Shown piece by piece: positions 32,419 to 43,403 of a DNA stretch of 64,000 bases (the stretch's first letter is position 1; each line of letters opens with the position of its first letter). The notes under the pieces are model-generated. The model had not been told where the DNA came from and ran no database searches. It saw only the letters and a list, made by a program, of their open reading frames with translations. The translations under genes were made by a program, and so were the position numbers. The stretch comes from Furcasterigmium furcatum (Eukaryota; Ascomycota; Sordariomycetes; Glomerellales; Plectosphaerellaceae): contig BCIA01000003.1 of NCBI GenBank assembly GCA_001599815.1, positions 682,001 to 746,000 on the forward strand, in the 5' to 3' direction.

Positions 32419-33854
32419 CTACCGAGAACTCGACCAGAACCCGGCCTCGTTCGATCTCAGATTGGCCGTGCTGGAGCTGTCCGAGACCTCCACCGTCTGA
32501 TGGATCGTGGTCTCCTTGAGGATGTCCCTGCCCTCTGGAGAGGTGGACCTGTCCCTGTCTCTGGCGCCATCCCGGAGTTCCATCTCGTCAAGCTCCGCGT
32601 ACGGGGTGCTGTTCGTGTTGTTCTTCCTGGTGACCCTCCTCCCGGAAGTTCCGTAGCCGAGCTCGTAGGAAGAATTCCCAGTGGCCGTCGCCTTGGGGAA
32701 GATGTGCCTCCAGATGGGTCGCAGCGTCGGGAGACAGGCGCAGACGACTGCCATGGACAGCTCGATGTTGGTCCAAAAGAAAACTGGAGCGGTGTAGTCT
32801 GGGGCTGAGTGTTAGTACGCGCGCGCAAGTTACATGTAAGCAGTGGCGTCAATAGGTCTTACAGATGATGTCGTGGGGGTGGTTCACATATTCCTGGGCA
32901 ACGCCATAGATAGCGACGACGCGAGTGACGCTGACAGCGCAGACCCTTTTCGCTTGGTTAGATGAGCAGTGCAAGGGAACTGGGATTAGGGACGTACGCA
33001 GCTCCAAGAGTAAGCATTCCGAGGACGGCAAGCTTCGTTCTGAGCTTCATCTGCGTGCTGATGACCATTGGGATGGGCAGGAACAGGATGACAAAATCGG
33101 CGATGATGTTCGTGTACAGGACCGTGAGGAACATGGCCACCTGGTTGACGCAGTTTTTATCTTGGAAGAAGTCGATGAACGCCGTGATCGGGAAGCAGGT
33201 GAAGAGGTGGGAGAAGAAGAAGCTGACGGTCCAGATGCCGACGTAGACGAGCATGCCCAGCACGCACCATCGGAAAATGCGGTTGGGGAAGAGACTGTAG
33301 TATAGGACGAGGATGGACGACTTGACGAGGCCGAGACCGACGATGGACAGCATGTTCAGGGCAAACTTGGACTACTCAGGATGTGAGGGTCAGCTACACA
33401 TTAGAAGACGGAGAAAGAAAGATGACAGAAACTGACCTCCTCGAAGTACGCCAGGCCCGGGTCTTCCATGATGGCTGTTCCATCGGGGTGTTGAGGCTGG
33501 TGCTGCCCCAAGTGTCCCAGATAAGCGGCTGTGGAAGTTATCAGCAAAGAATGCCCTCGAAAAGGTCCGTCTTAGAAGACTGAGAGAGAGTCCTGGTTAC
33601 CTGATAACTGCAACGAGCAGCAAGCGATCGAAAAGATCTGTCGACACGGTCATCAGCCCAAGAACGCAACGCCAGTCGAGCGCCTCCGCAGGCCAACTCA
33701 CGAGTGCCGCGCCTAAAAGGTAGTCGTCCAGAGTGACACGGTTAATCAGAATCCTCGCCCATACTCGCAGAGCGTAGAACACTGTAGGAAGAACCATGAA
33801 CCCGATCGCCAGACCGATCATCTGCTCCTTGGAGTACGAGTAGTCACTACTCAT
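32419..33854 (-). CDS. Fungal rhodopsin-domain (Pth11-like) seven-helix membrane protein
   Basis: Six exons on the minus strand: 33854-33702, 33637-33601, 33528-33437, 33371-32998, 32945-32863 and 32798-32419. All phases agree and give 372 aa. The N-terminus shows helix 1 (IGLAIGFMVLPTVFYALRVW) and the family mark RVTLDDYLLGAAL. Next come KFALNMLSIVGLGLVKSSIL, LYYSLFPNRIFRW, helix pairs through FLPIPMVIS, and FFWTNIELSMAVVCACLPTL, the conserved ending of the fungal rhodopsin-like domain. The tail is a Ser/Arg/Glu-rich cytosolic segment. There is no CFEM domain at the N-terminus, unlike Pth11 itself. Members are candidate receptors for surface or chemical cues; ligand unknown. Exon 2 has only 37 nt, so automatic annotation could easily miss it. 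Confidence 0.88.
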
Positions 33855-35746
33855 GGCTGCGGCGTTGCCTGTCGGGCAACTTGCCACCAACAGGGAGCAG
33901 GGTCACTAATACAGTCGTCGTCCTTGTCGTCCTTGTCGCGGATCTCCTTCGGGTCTGGTGCAGTGTGTTGTCGCGAGGAGCGAGGGATGTTCGTCGAACG
34001 GGTTCGGACGAGGAGAGTCTCGGAGCAACCAGACTCGAATCAATCGACCCGAGGGTCGCGAGATAAAGACGGCATTTCAATTAAGTACTCGTACAATCAA
34101 CAGCCTCAAACCCTGCCGCCAGAACAAGAAAAACTCACTCGAGACCCCCAAACCACCGCCCGCCGGCACCTCCCTCCCTCCTATTGCAACCGTTACATAT
34201 TGCAGTGCGCCTCAGACGCCTGCCCCCTATCAATCGCAGCAGGTCCACTTGTGCCGCCCCGGAACAACCAACCAAACACCCCTGGGCTTCGTCAGGGGCC
34301 CCCTGGAAGTGGTGGCGGAACGGTATATGGGGCCGGGCAGTTGGGGCGTCGTCTCGGCCTCGGCCGACCTTTTGGCGTTGTCGACCGTTCGAGGACGTCT
34401 AGACTTGCGAACCCGGTTGGCCTACCAGGGTCTCCGGACGCCTGAAGAGGCTAAGCTTGACCACCTTTCCCAGGAAGACCCAGGGATCCGCGGCCTGACG
34501 GAAAGGAACGTCGGCAAGCCAAGATTTCTGCAGTTTTATTGCAATGCATCCGCGTACAGGCCACCGGACGTTGACGCGGGATGCACCGAGGGAATGGGAC
34601 CATGGTCATCAATACGCCCGCCTGTTATCGACTGCGGAAGTTTCGAGGCAAGTCGGATGGTTCCCTCCAGATCCACACTCGGCAACACGCTGAAGAATAA
34701 AATTTTCCGTCCGACATGGGTTTTATGTTGCATTGAATCTCTCACCAGCCGGCAGCTGTCGTCGGGTCCGGGCCACACCTCTTGCGAAGACGTGGGGTTG
34801 GGGACTTGGCCGTCGGCCCGTCACGGCCATCTCTGGAAGCCCCTCGGGCGCTCTTCCGTCGATGGGAAGGGGATCTTCCGCCGTGAGTGGGACTTGTTCC
34901 CTGAAGCGTCCTCCCGAGTCTAGGAGATCGTATTGAAACCGAGACGGCTTTCCCCAGGACAAGGCGGGTGCGCCCGCATAATAAGCATGGGCTTGGAAGG
35001 TGCCTGGTTTACCCCTGTTTGCTCGCCCCCTGAACGGTTGAGGGACTTTGGAGCAAGGGGCGCAAACGATACCCCAGATGGGCAAGTCCTAAACGTCCCA
35101 GGCACCGAACCTGGTCCCTGGGATCAAGCAGGCAGGTTATGCACCAGATGACACACAAAATCTGTACTTTTGGTCTGGCCGTCCGTGCAGGTTTGGAAAC
35201 ACGTGTGGCTCAGTGGTGCGGATGCGGTACTCTGGGCCAAGAGGGACGATGGGCCGGGAGGCGCCGCTCTGAGTCTGGACATTGACATCGCCCCGGCGTT
35301 CAGACGGAGGCATGGTGGCTGGGGTGAAGACATGGCCGTACTTCTGGGAGCCCAGCTGCCAGTGGAATGTTGACTGGCGAGTTCGGATCGGAACACAACC
35401 ACAAGGTTGACCCCCGCAAAGGCGGCCAAATACAAGACAGCTATAACTATATATCGGATGATATATAAATCTCCTTACTTGGCGTTGAATCAGACAGCCA
35501 TCTCGGCATCTGACGAAGCCATCCTTGCGCGTGCAGTCGGAAATAGGGGCACCATTTGGATGGATGGTCACTCGGGGGTTATACCAAAGCGGATTAGGGT
35601 GAACGGCCTTTCCGATACCTCAAGCAAGACAACTAAGGTTGCATAAGTCCTTTGAGAATACAAATTACAGAGAGATTCTTAGGTCATTCATGTATATTCT
35701 ACTTTATTCAAAAGCAGCCTTTTGGTAGTTAAGGAAGGTAAAGAAT
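33855..35746. other. Gene-poor stretch upstream of the rhodopsin-like gene
   Basis: No gene accepted. A 321-codon open frame (33958-34923, +) starts with GTG, has no domain-like features and is probably chance. An imperfect inverted repeat lies at 34999-35106. Confidence 0.45.
34999..35106. repeat. Imperfect inverted repeat
   Basis: The arm ggtgcctgg (34999-35007) plus gtttgctcgcccc (35017-35029) pairs with ggggcgcaaac (35057-35067) and cccaggcacc (35097-35106), with interruptions. It could be a MITE relic or a chance palindrome. Confidence 0.3.
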
Positions 35747-36439
35747 TCAAGCATCCTCCCCCGCGTCCGATTCCAAGTCTGAATCCGTTGCCCACCCACC
35801 TTGGCTCCGCAGATAGGCAATATCTTTCTTGAGATCATAGGTATCCCCGTCGCGTCCGATGGCCTTGACTATTTTCTGGGAGCATCCCCAATCGCCCATG
35901 ACATTCTCGGCGATTGCACCACGCCAGCAACACCACCTATCAATGTAGTCCGAATCGTGGAAGAACAAGACGCTCTCGAGAAGGGGCCCCTTGATGTACT
36001 TGTTACCCCCCTCGATCCAGTAATCGAAGTAACTGTCATCCGAGTCGACCTGCAGCCAGCGGAGGTTCGGGAACATTTCGCAGATTCTTGAGGCGACACG
36101 AATATCCCCCCTGATGGTATCCGCGTTGTTGTTGAAGTAGATGACTCTCCCAGAGTCGTCGTCGTTATCGCAGCACCGCGGCTGCCGAATGGCCTCGTAA
36201 TGGCCGAGGCCGACGTATCGTGAGTCTCTACACGCGCCAAGGATGCATGGAGGCCGGGTTTGGGGACGCATGAGGTAGGGATAGTTGCCTCTGCGGCATT
36301 GAGTTTTGTGCCGACGTTTGTTGTAATATATCTGTCGAAAGGCGACTTTCAATACACGTGGCTCCATAGCGGCGTGGTGCCAGATGAGAGCGCGGATCTC
36401 GAAGGGCAGGTCAGAGAATCTGGCAAAGTTGTCGAGCAT
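35747..36439 (-). CDS. 2EXR-domain protein
   Basis: Single exon, 230 aa. Near the N-terminus FSDLPFEIRALIWHHAA (residues 8-24) fits the fungal 2EXR motif F-x-x-L-P-x-E-I-R-x-x-I-W, which resembles an F-box. Further family-like pieces are RVLKV at residues 28-32, the cluster PPCILGACRDSRYVGLGHYE near 63-82, and VIYFNNNADTI near 99-109. 2EXR proteins are very numerous in Sordariomycetes and mostly uncharacterised; a role in protein-protein contact or ubiquitin ligase complexes is only inferred. The protein ends in an acidic tail (SDLESDAGEDA). Start codon at 36439 is an ATG. Confidence 0.8.
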   Translation of the reverse strand: MLDNFARFSDLPFEIRALIWHHAAMEPRVLKVAFRQIYYNKRRHKTQCRRGNYPYLMRPQTRPPCILGACRDSRYVGLGHYEAIRQPRCCDNDDDSGRVIYFNNNADTIRGDIRVASRICEMFPNLRWLQVDSDDSYFDYWIEGGNKYIKGPLLESVLFFHDSDYIDRWCCWRGAIAENVMGDWGCSQKIVKAIGRDGDTYDLKKDIAYLRSQGGWATDSDLESDAGEDA

Positions 36440-37293
36440 CGGGCCGGTCGGTGGCGGAGGAGCCAGTAGGAGGCAAAATATCCCGTTCGTACTCGTCCCT
36501 TGTCAGTGCAGATACCGCAATTGTCCGCAGAACTGAATGTCCGACAGTAGTTTCGAGTATCTGGGATCAGTGCCGAATGTGACGGCCGGTACCTTAATAC
36601 TGATGCTGGTTTGTGAGTCACTCCCCCAGGGCAAAGCCTCCACCCGTTGCTCTCTCACTTGTTGGAACTACGCTGTAGCACACCTACCTAATATGGCATG
36701 GATCCCGGTGGCCTCCCCCTTTGTGATCTCTCTAGCGTCACGCTTGTTCGGCGTTCCAAGCCGCACTACACCTACCTGTAAGCTCTACTACTGCTTCTAG
36801 ATAATAGTACCGGCATCAATCCATATAGTAGCTAGGAATTTCTGTCCCGATTCGCGGTTCCTAGACGTTTATATCGGCCAGGGAGCGGGATCGCTGATGT
36901 CTAACTTCACTGCTCACAGCGATCTGAACATCATGAGGAAACAGGGAAGACGGCTTAAGTTCAAGAAGCCAAGGCGAGTGGCCCATTTCATTGCTCATAT
37001 GTCTGCGAATGCTCTTGCATGCTTGTCCACTCCTGATGCTCTTGCTACGACTTACTACTGCCTCTTGCACATTGGAGCACGTAAGCCGCCGAAATGTTGC
37101 AGGCTATGTAGTCAAGTCTTGATGAGCCGAAGCTTGTCGAGCTCGATCGTCTTCATTGGACGGCGTGCCCTCGCAGCCTCCTTGAAGGGTTGACGGCAAA
37201 CATGTCGCTGCCCGGGTCTTCGACCGCCTCGTAGACCAAAACGCCTAACTCTACACCTACGCCTGCCAGGCGATTCCGAGCCCGGCACGCAGG
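36440..37293. other. Intergenic
   Basis: No intact gene. A short minus-strand phrase near 37140-37230 (VLVYEAVEDPGSDMFAVNPS) reads like protein and may belong to the decayed gene at 37294-37651. Confidence 0.4.
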
Positions 37294-37651
37294 CTAGCGA
37301 GTCCGAGAGCACCCGTAGTCGTCCTCACGGCTCGGATCTACCAGAAGTCCCATGAGAAACGCTGAGATGGCCGTCTTGCGATCTTCCCCGATCTTCTTCT
37401 CGGCCTCCTCGATGTGGGAAGGCTCCTGTTGATGGTCATGCGGTCAGAGTAGAAAGAATCCCCTATTCAACCAAACCTTACTGGCGCCCGTGATTTGGCT
37501 CGTCACGATGTAGTCGGTCGGCGAACTGGACGTCCACGGCCGTGATACCGAGCCCTCGCCCCATCCACGACCTTGGAAGCCACAAGAGACCGCGACCCAC
37601 GTGATACTGCTTGGCGATGACGATGATGCGGGTATTCACCGCTTGCTCTAC
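37294..37651 (-). pseudogene. Decayed gene fragment, family not recognised
   Basis: The minus strand shows two protein-like blocks. The first (about 37651-37487) includes RIIVIAKQYHVGRGLLWLP and GITAVDVQFADRLHRDEP. It ends at a GT donor-like site (cagtaagg). The second follows an AG near 37431 and includes HIEEAEKKIGEDRKTAISAF and LLVDPSREDDYG, ending with TAG at 37294-37296. The frames of the two blocks do not join through the obvious intron, and no start codon is visible upstream, so I call a relic. Confidence 0.3.
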
Positions 37652-37737
37652 CTAGATGCGTCCTTTTCTCTCCTTTTCACGGCCCATCTCTTACCCCTCC
37701 AAACCAAAGCATCAAGAGCAACCGCCCGCAAAGCACC

Positions 37738-38475
37738 ATGAATCCATACGATCCGCAACCCCCGGAGGTCATCGACCGTGCTGCCATCATGGTACTTCGC
37801 GAGCCGGCATTCCAGCCGGCGCGAGGATTCGGGCGCGACTTCTACACTCTCTACGACTGGTTTCTGTATTTTAACAATTACGGGAGCGATTGTCGACTGT
37901 ACAAGCACGACACATGCTGGGGTTCGACCATTCTACGCGTCTCGTACGAGGATGACGAGCTGTTCGCGCGCGCTGTCCGAGCGATCCGCCGCCTCGCGCT
38001 TGTCAGGTTCGAGATGGAGCGCGATGCATGGGTAGAACGCGATATGAGAGAGAATAATCACGAGCCTGAGCCACTCCCTGCCGAATGGGACTTCTCTACG
38101 AATTCGCGCCTGCACCCTAACACCGTGTCTTACTTAACAGAGAAGTACCGCATGCTGATGCGCTTGCATATGGGGCCTGGTGAGATCACGGTGCCCGATG
38201 TGGTCGCGGGCGAGATGCAACGGATATATCACAATTTGGTTCTCGAGGATCGCGAGGCCCTGGACGGCGCCGACCCGGCAGCGGCGTGGCTCTACTACCA
38301 CGAGCGCGGCGACGAGCTTGAAGACGGCGCTCGCGGCGGTTTCTCCGTTGCCAAGCCTCTTGCATCTGGAGGCGGGAGATTTTCCACACTTGCTGAGGCC
38401 CTGGAAATTGCCCCTGATACCAGTCATAGGTCTCATATGAAGGGCGACGTTGCCGCAGTCACCCCGGCCTCCTAG
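37738..38475 (+). CDS. Hypothetical protein
   Basis: Single exon, 245 aa, with ATG in an acceptable context (aagcaccATGa). No signal peptide or membrane segment. The central part is rich in aromatic and charged residues (FYTLYDWFLYFNNYGSD, then CWGSTILRVSYEDDELFARA and LVRFEMERDAWVERDMRENN). It resembles the many uncharacterised cytosolic fungal proteins in which a short W-G-x-T/S-I/V-x-R/Y motif is followed by an Asp/Glu-rich helix. I do not recognise a specific family. Length and codon use suggest a real gene. Confidence 0.65.
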   Translation: MNPYDPQPPEVIDRAAIMVLREPAFQPARGFGRDFYTLYDWFLYFNNYGSDCRLYKHDTCWGSTILRVSYEDDELFARAVRAIRRLALVRFEMERDAWVERDMRENNHEPEPLPAEWDFSTNSRLHPNTVSYLTEKYRMLMRLHMGPGEITVPDVVAGEMQRIYHNLVLEDREALDGADPAAAWLYYHERGDELEDGARGGFSVAKPLASGGGRFSTLAEALEIAPDTSHRSHMKGDVAAVTPAS

Positions 38476-38592
38476 AACCCTCACTCTCTATCTTCAGTCC
38501 TGGTGTCACGGCGTCTTGAGCATTGCGTAGCTCATTGACTACGTGAACACTCCGCCCCGTTCCGACGATCCGTTGCTCGTTATCACGCCACC

Positions 38593-39558
38593 ATGAACCT
38601 GAAGCAAGGTACGCTCGCGGGGACACTCGTTGCTGCCCTCATGGCCATGGTCGCAGCCGTGGACGACGAGCGTCACCGCTTCGAGTGGGACACGGATGTC
38701 ACGGGCCCCTACATGGACTACGACCCCAATACGATAAAGGACTGCACGGCCTGGTACGACAACTATGGGACCAAAGAGTGGGATACTTGCGAAGGGATCC
38801 GCGCCCTCTTCACGGTATCGCCTGCCGACTTCGCCCGCTGGAATCCCACCATTTCGGTCGACTGTAAGGGCTGGAAGGCCGACAAGGCCTACTGCGTCCA
38901 AGTACGGTCTGAGTGGACGACAACCCCCGTTCCTCCCTGAGCGACGACCACTGAGTACGAAGACGCCGGCCCAAGTGCCCCGACGGCATCCGAGACGGCT
39001 CCTTACGGCATCCCGACTTGGTTTCCTGTTGGTTGTTTTGTCAACAATGACACCGAGGCGTGGGCCATGGAGAAGCGCGTAACGCCCGAAGCCGGCGACG
39101 AGAGCCTCACGGTGGCAAAGTGCCACGCCCTCTGCTTCGAATATGACAACAACCCATTCGCGGCCGGCGTCTCGGATGGTCACACGTGCTGGTGCGGCGA
39201 CTACATCGTCAACGACACCGTCCCTGACGACGAGTGCGACGTCCCGTGCGCCGGCAATAGCACCGAGACCTGCGGAGACAGGGGCCTTATCTTTGCCTAC
39301 GAGGCCGAGTTCGACTTGTACAACCCGGACCTTGCCGATCCCAGCAGCATTGGTGCGGACGTGACGGCGAGCGCAGAGGAAGGCGCCCCGACGCGCAGCA
39401 TTGGTGTGGACGCGACGGCGAGTGCAGAGGAAGGCGTCCCGACGCCCAGCATCAGCAATGATGATGATTCCGACAGCGCGGCTTCAACGGCTGCGGACGC
39501 CTGGTTATATAGCCGCCCCGTTCTGCAGCTAGTCTTCCTTTGCTACTGGGTTCTGTAG
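38593..39558 (+). CDS. LysM + WSC secreted surface protein with an internal in-frame TGA
   Basis: From ATG 38593 (ccaccATGa) the frame encodes a signal peptide (1-22), then a LysM-like domain (DCTAWYDNYG ... FARWNPTIS ... KAYCVQV, about 47-103). It meets TGA at 38938-38940. The same frame then continues open to 39558: a Thr-rich linker, a WSC domain (FPVGCFVNNDTEAW ... CHALCFEYDNN ... TCWCGDYI ... CAGNSTETCG), a 17-residue duplicated linker (SIGxDxTASAEEGxPT) and a hydrophobic GPI-like end. LysM binds chitin and WSC binds wall glycans. The TGA may lie in a 54-nt intron (38902-38955, phase 0, GT-AG, length divisible by three, weak acceptor gag), or be a true nonsense mutation, or a sequencing error. 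Confidence 0.75.
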
Positions 39559-40249
39559 TCGCGAGGCGAACGGCTCAACGGAAAAGAAAAGGAAGACTAG
39601 CAATAAGTTCTGACACTGAAACAACCGTGGCGCCGCTACTACTGTCGACAGCAGTGTAACAACAGAATGGTGTCGACTACGGTAGAGGAAGGCGAGGGAA
39701 TGACTGTGGGTGTCTGGGGCAAGTCTCTGGGATCCCGGTAGATGATGAGATGTAGTGATGGGCGGCCAAGGCCTGCGCGGCTTCTTCTGGTACATCATGC
39801 AAAATAGACTTCTTTGGGAGGTTTCTGCGGAGTTCTTCCTACGTGTTTACTCACCTGTTGATCGACGAGGGTTGGGCGACTGGCATTTTAGCTGCTGTGG
39901 CAGGGATGTAACGTGCGGGCTGAGCAGCCCAAGGATCGACAGAACAAACAACAACAGCTGTTGGGGCTGATATAAGCGCACTTCAGCCTCACCCAAGTAG
40001 TTTATTGTTCTGGACTCGGGATCAACGTCACAACATGGAGGCTCCAGGGCAATGGGAGGCTACCGAGACCTCCTCAACGAGAAGGTCAGATGTCAAGCTC
40101 TTGGAACCTACGGCATCTTGTATCCGCATGTGAGGGGGGCCGGGAGTGACAGCAAACGCGGAGGTTTCTTCAGTGTCGATGGTGTGACTCTGCTTGAAAT
40201 TTGAGTATATTCGCTGACTTCAGTGTCTGAATGCTACAACCCTGGGATA
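39559..40249. other. Intergenic between LysM/WSC gene and protease
   Basis: No gene recognised; 3' flanks of two convergent genes. Confidence 0.5.
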
Positions 40250-43200
40250 TTACTCCGCCGCATGTAGCTTGAAGACAGGCGACAGTCTGAACTGCCAGTC
40301 GTCGGCATTCTCTCGCTCGCCGTACGTCCGCAGCGCGCGGCCGAGGAGGCGGTACTCGCCCGGCTCGATCTTGGCGCCATGGCTCAGCTCGGTGTTGATC
40401 GACAGCCAGAGGACGCTGATGGTGCGGAGGAGGTTAGTGAGCGGGAAGGGGATGTAGGTCCCGGTCCAGTCGTCGCGGAACACCGTGGTGCCGACGACGT
40501 TGTTCTGGCCGGGAACGACAGGGTATTGCCAGTCAGAGGGCTGCCAGTCGGGGTGGACGAGCTGGGCGACGGTCAGTTATGGATACGATGACCGGGACGG
40601 TGCGGACTCACTTCAAAGCTCAGCTCCCTGGTCGACCAGAGGACGTTGAAGTACAGCGCCGGCAGGTCTGGGAGTGTGAACTCGCGGCCCTCCTCGAAGA
40701 CGTCACCATAGCCGCTCTGGCCGAAGAAGACGGGCACGCCGCGGTGGAGCTCCCAGATGTCGGCGTCGTAGATGGAGCCCTTGATGCCCATGTACGTGGT
40801 CTTGACGGCCTCGCCGTTGTCGCCGACGATGTGGATCTCGCCGCCGTACATGGCCATGACGCCGGCATCGACGTCGTCGGGCTCGGTGAACTCGACATCG
40901 AAAGAGGCGCGGCCGCCTGCCGGCACCTCGAGCTCCTCGGTGGAGAACTTGACGGTGGCGAGGCCCTGGTCCGTCCGGATGGCGGGGTCCAGGGAGATCC
41001 AGGCGTCGCCGTAGCCACGGGAGCGCGTCGTGCTGCCGGCCTCGTGGCCGATGCGGTAGGTCACCGTTGCGTTGCCGCGGTTCTTGACCGTGATGGTGTG
41101 CTTGGGGGAGAAGAACATGGTGTCGTTCAGGTTGATGTTGGCCGGGGAGATGGACGTGTCGAAGGCCACGACCTTGTAAGCGTCGACCAGGCCGGCACCG
41201 GCGTGGGCAACGGGACTGTTCTCGGCGTGTCAGTAAGGTGGGCAGGAAATGGGAAGGCGGAGGACTCACGCCTTGACAGAGCTCGACCAGTGCTGAGTGG
41301 ACTGGCCGCTAGCGACGATGCGACGGAGAGCAGCATCAGCGGGGTTGCTGCAGAGGCGGTTGCGTCCGCCGACAGAGTGGAAAAAGAGAGCCGCAACGCC
41401 GGCGATCTAGAAGACATCAGCGAGAGTAACATCGGGGAGCTCCTTGTGGTGTAAGCTCACATAGGGAGTGGCCATGCTGGTGCCAGAGTACACGGCCCAG
41501 CTACCATCCTTGGTCAGGTACGTCGACAGAATACGACCACCTGTGAGGTCTGTCAGCATTGGTTCCATCTCCCAGAGTCAACTGGCGTACCGGGAGCGGA
41601 GATCTCGGGCTTCATGCGCCCGTCCAAGGTCGAGCCCCAGTTGCTGAACTCGCTCATCCTGCTGGCGCCGTCCTCGATGGCCAGGGCCTCGCCGGGCTTG
41701 TTCTCAAAAACGAACTCGATGCTGTTGCCAGCCTCGTCCTGCTCTTCCAGCCAAATGCCGTCCTCGTAGTTGATCGCGGCGACTATAGCCGGTTAGCTCG
41801 ACTGTGTCGCGGCGGTGGCAAGCGGGCCGTCTAGAGAAAGGGTACTCACAGCCGAGGGCCTGGTCATCCATGTATACCGCGCGCTCGGGCGTCGCATACG
41901 AAATGTTGGGGTAGTTGTATATGAACACCCACTTGATGCCCTCGTAGAACATGATCGAGTCCATGACCTGCCAGGTATCCATGCAGACGCCACCGCGGCC
42001 ACGACTGAAGATTTATGATGTCAGCTAGGAAGAGAGCATTAGGGAAACTGTGACTTGGGTGAACCCACGCAATCACGACGATGACGTCCTTGGGGATGCC
42101 GCCGGCCGGCTGGGGTACGCCGAAGGCGCGGCAGACGTCCCAGTCACGATCGACATCGGGGAGGTATGCGTTGAACGTGCCGTCCTTGTTCCAGGGGAGA
42201 AGGTTGTCGCTCACGTAGTACTGCAGTCGCACCATCAGCCACGCTTCTTGGATATCTCACGAGGGTGCCTCACAATGTTGCGGGACTCTCCGCTGCTCGA
42301 CTTGGCCACCACCTTGTAGACGGGCTTCTGGTGGTGCTCGATACTGCCAACGGTCACGGAGCCCTGTCCGTTAGCCAGGTTGCTGGAGAGGAAAGGTCCG
42401 CGAATTCCCGAGTTTCCGGCGGCAGAGGAGACGAATGTGCCCTTGGCGGTGATCCTCGAGATGACGGCGGCGACGATGTTGTCGGGGAAACCGACGTCGG
42501 AGCCGAGCGAGGCGGTGATGATGTCGGCGCCGTCCTCGTAGGCCCTGATCATGGCACTGGCGATGATGTCCTCGGTCACGCCGTCTTGGCATCCGAAGAC
42601 CTTGTAGGCGCGGAGGCGGGCGTTGGGCGCGACACCCAGGAGCTCCTTGTTTCCGCTGGCGATGATACCGGCGACGTGGGTGCCATGGCCGAGGCAGTCA
42701 AGAGGGTCCTCGTCAGGGTATACGACAGACCAGTTCTCAGGGTCGTACTCATCACCGACCAGATCGTAGCCGGACTCGACTTTGAAGCCGGGTCCGAAGC
42801 CACCGCCCAGGGACGGGTGGTTGTAGTCGATGCCCGAGTCGATGACGGCGACGATGACATCGCTGCCGTCGAAGCCGGCCTCGTGGGCGCGGTCGACCCT
42901 GGTCAGGACGTGGGGGTTCCATTTGGAGATCCCCGGGGCCTCGCCAGTGCTCTCGGGCTTGGGAGCGTAGACCATGTTGATGGGCCAGACCTTCTTCACC
43001 TCGGGAAGGGCCTCGATCTCCTCGATCGTCTCAACAGTGCTGTCAGTGACATCGAATGAGGCGCCGTGGAAGAGCTCCGAGGTGAAATTCTGTGCGGGGA
43101 CGGCCGTCACGTTGGTCTGCTTGACCTTCTCGTAGAAGTCCGCCGTGTCCTGCGCTCATGCTTTAGCCAGGATTGATCCCAGGAGGCGAGGTCGACACTC

Positions 43201-43403
43201 ACATGCGAGCCGTCACGCTTGCGGAACTTCGAGGACCCCTCGTCGGAGAACTCGACGATGAAGCGGGTGCCCGTGAACTGGAGGGTGGCATTCTTGCCCT
43301 TGAGACCGGTCCCTTCAAGGCCGGTGCCCTCGAGCTGCCCGAGGGCGGAGCCCGAGAGCGCCAGGGCCGTCAACAAAGACAGGGAGGATTTGAAGCCGAC
43401 CAT
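40250..43403 (-). CDS. Secreted subtilisin-like serine protease (S8, minor extracellular protease type)
   Basis: Nine exons on the minus strand: 43403-43203, 43149-42274, 42220-42069, 42004-41850, 41782-41591, 41540-41461, 41406-41270, 41215-40612 and 40561-40250. All junctions are GT-AG in agreeing phase, giving 902 aa. A signal peptide (1-20) is followed by an inhibitor-type propeptide (about 38-130) and the S8 domain with Asp171 (VAVIDSGIDYNHP), His222 (GHGTHVAG) and Ser547 (SGTSMATP). A protease-associated-like insert (about 370-450) lies between His and Ser, and a C-terminal Fn3-like domain follows (from about 600: SPKHTITVKNRGNATVTY). This is the architecture of fungal minervin/C5a-peptidase-like proteases, about 850-950 aa. 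It probably digests extracellular host or substrate proteins. Complete and likely active. Confidence 0.93.

Noticed and set aside
33958..34923. 321-codon plus-strand open frame
   Set aside because: Starts with GTG, has no domain or coding-like composition, and no splice or start context. Probably chance.
35195..35290. tRNA-like A-box (tggctcagtgg) near 35212
   Set aside because: No matching B-box, acceptor stem or clover-leaf could be folded around it.
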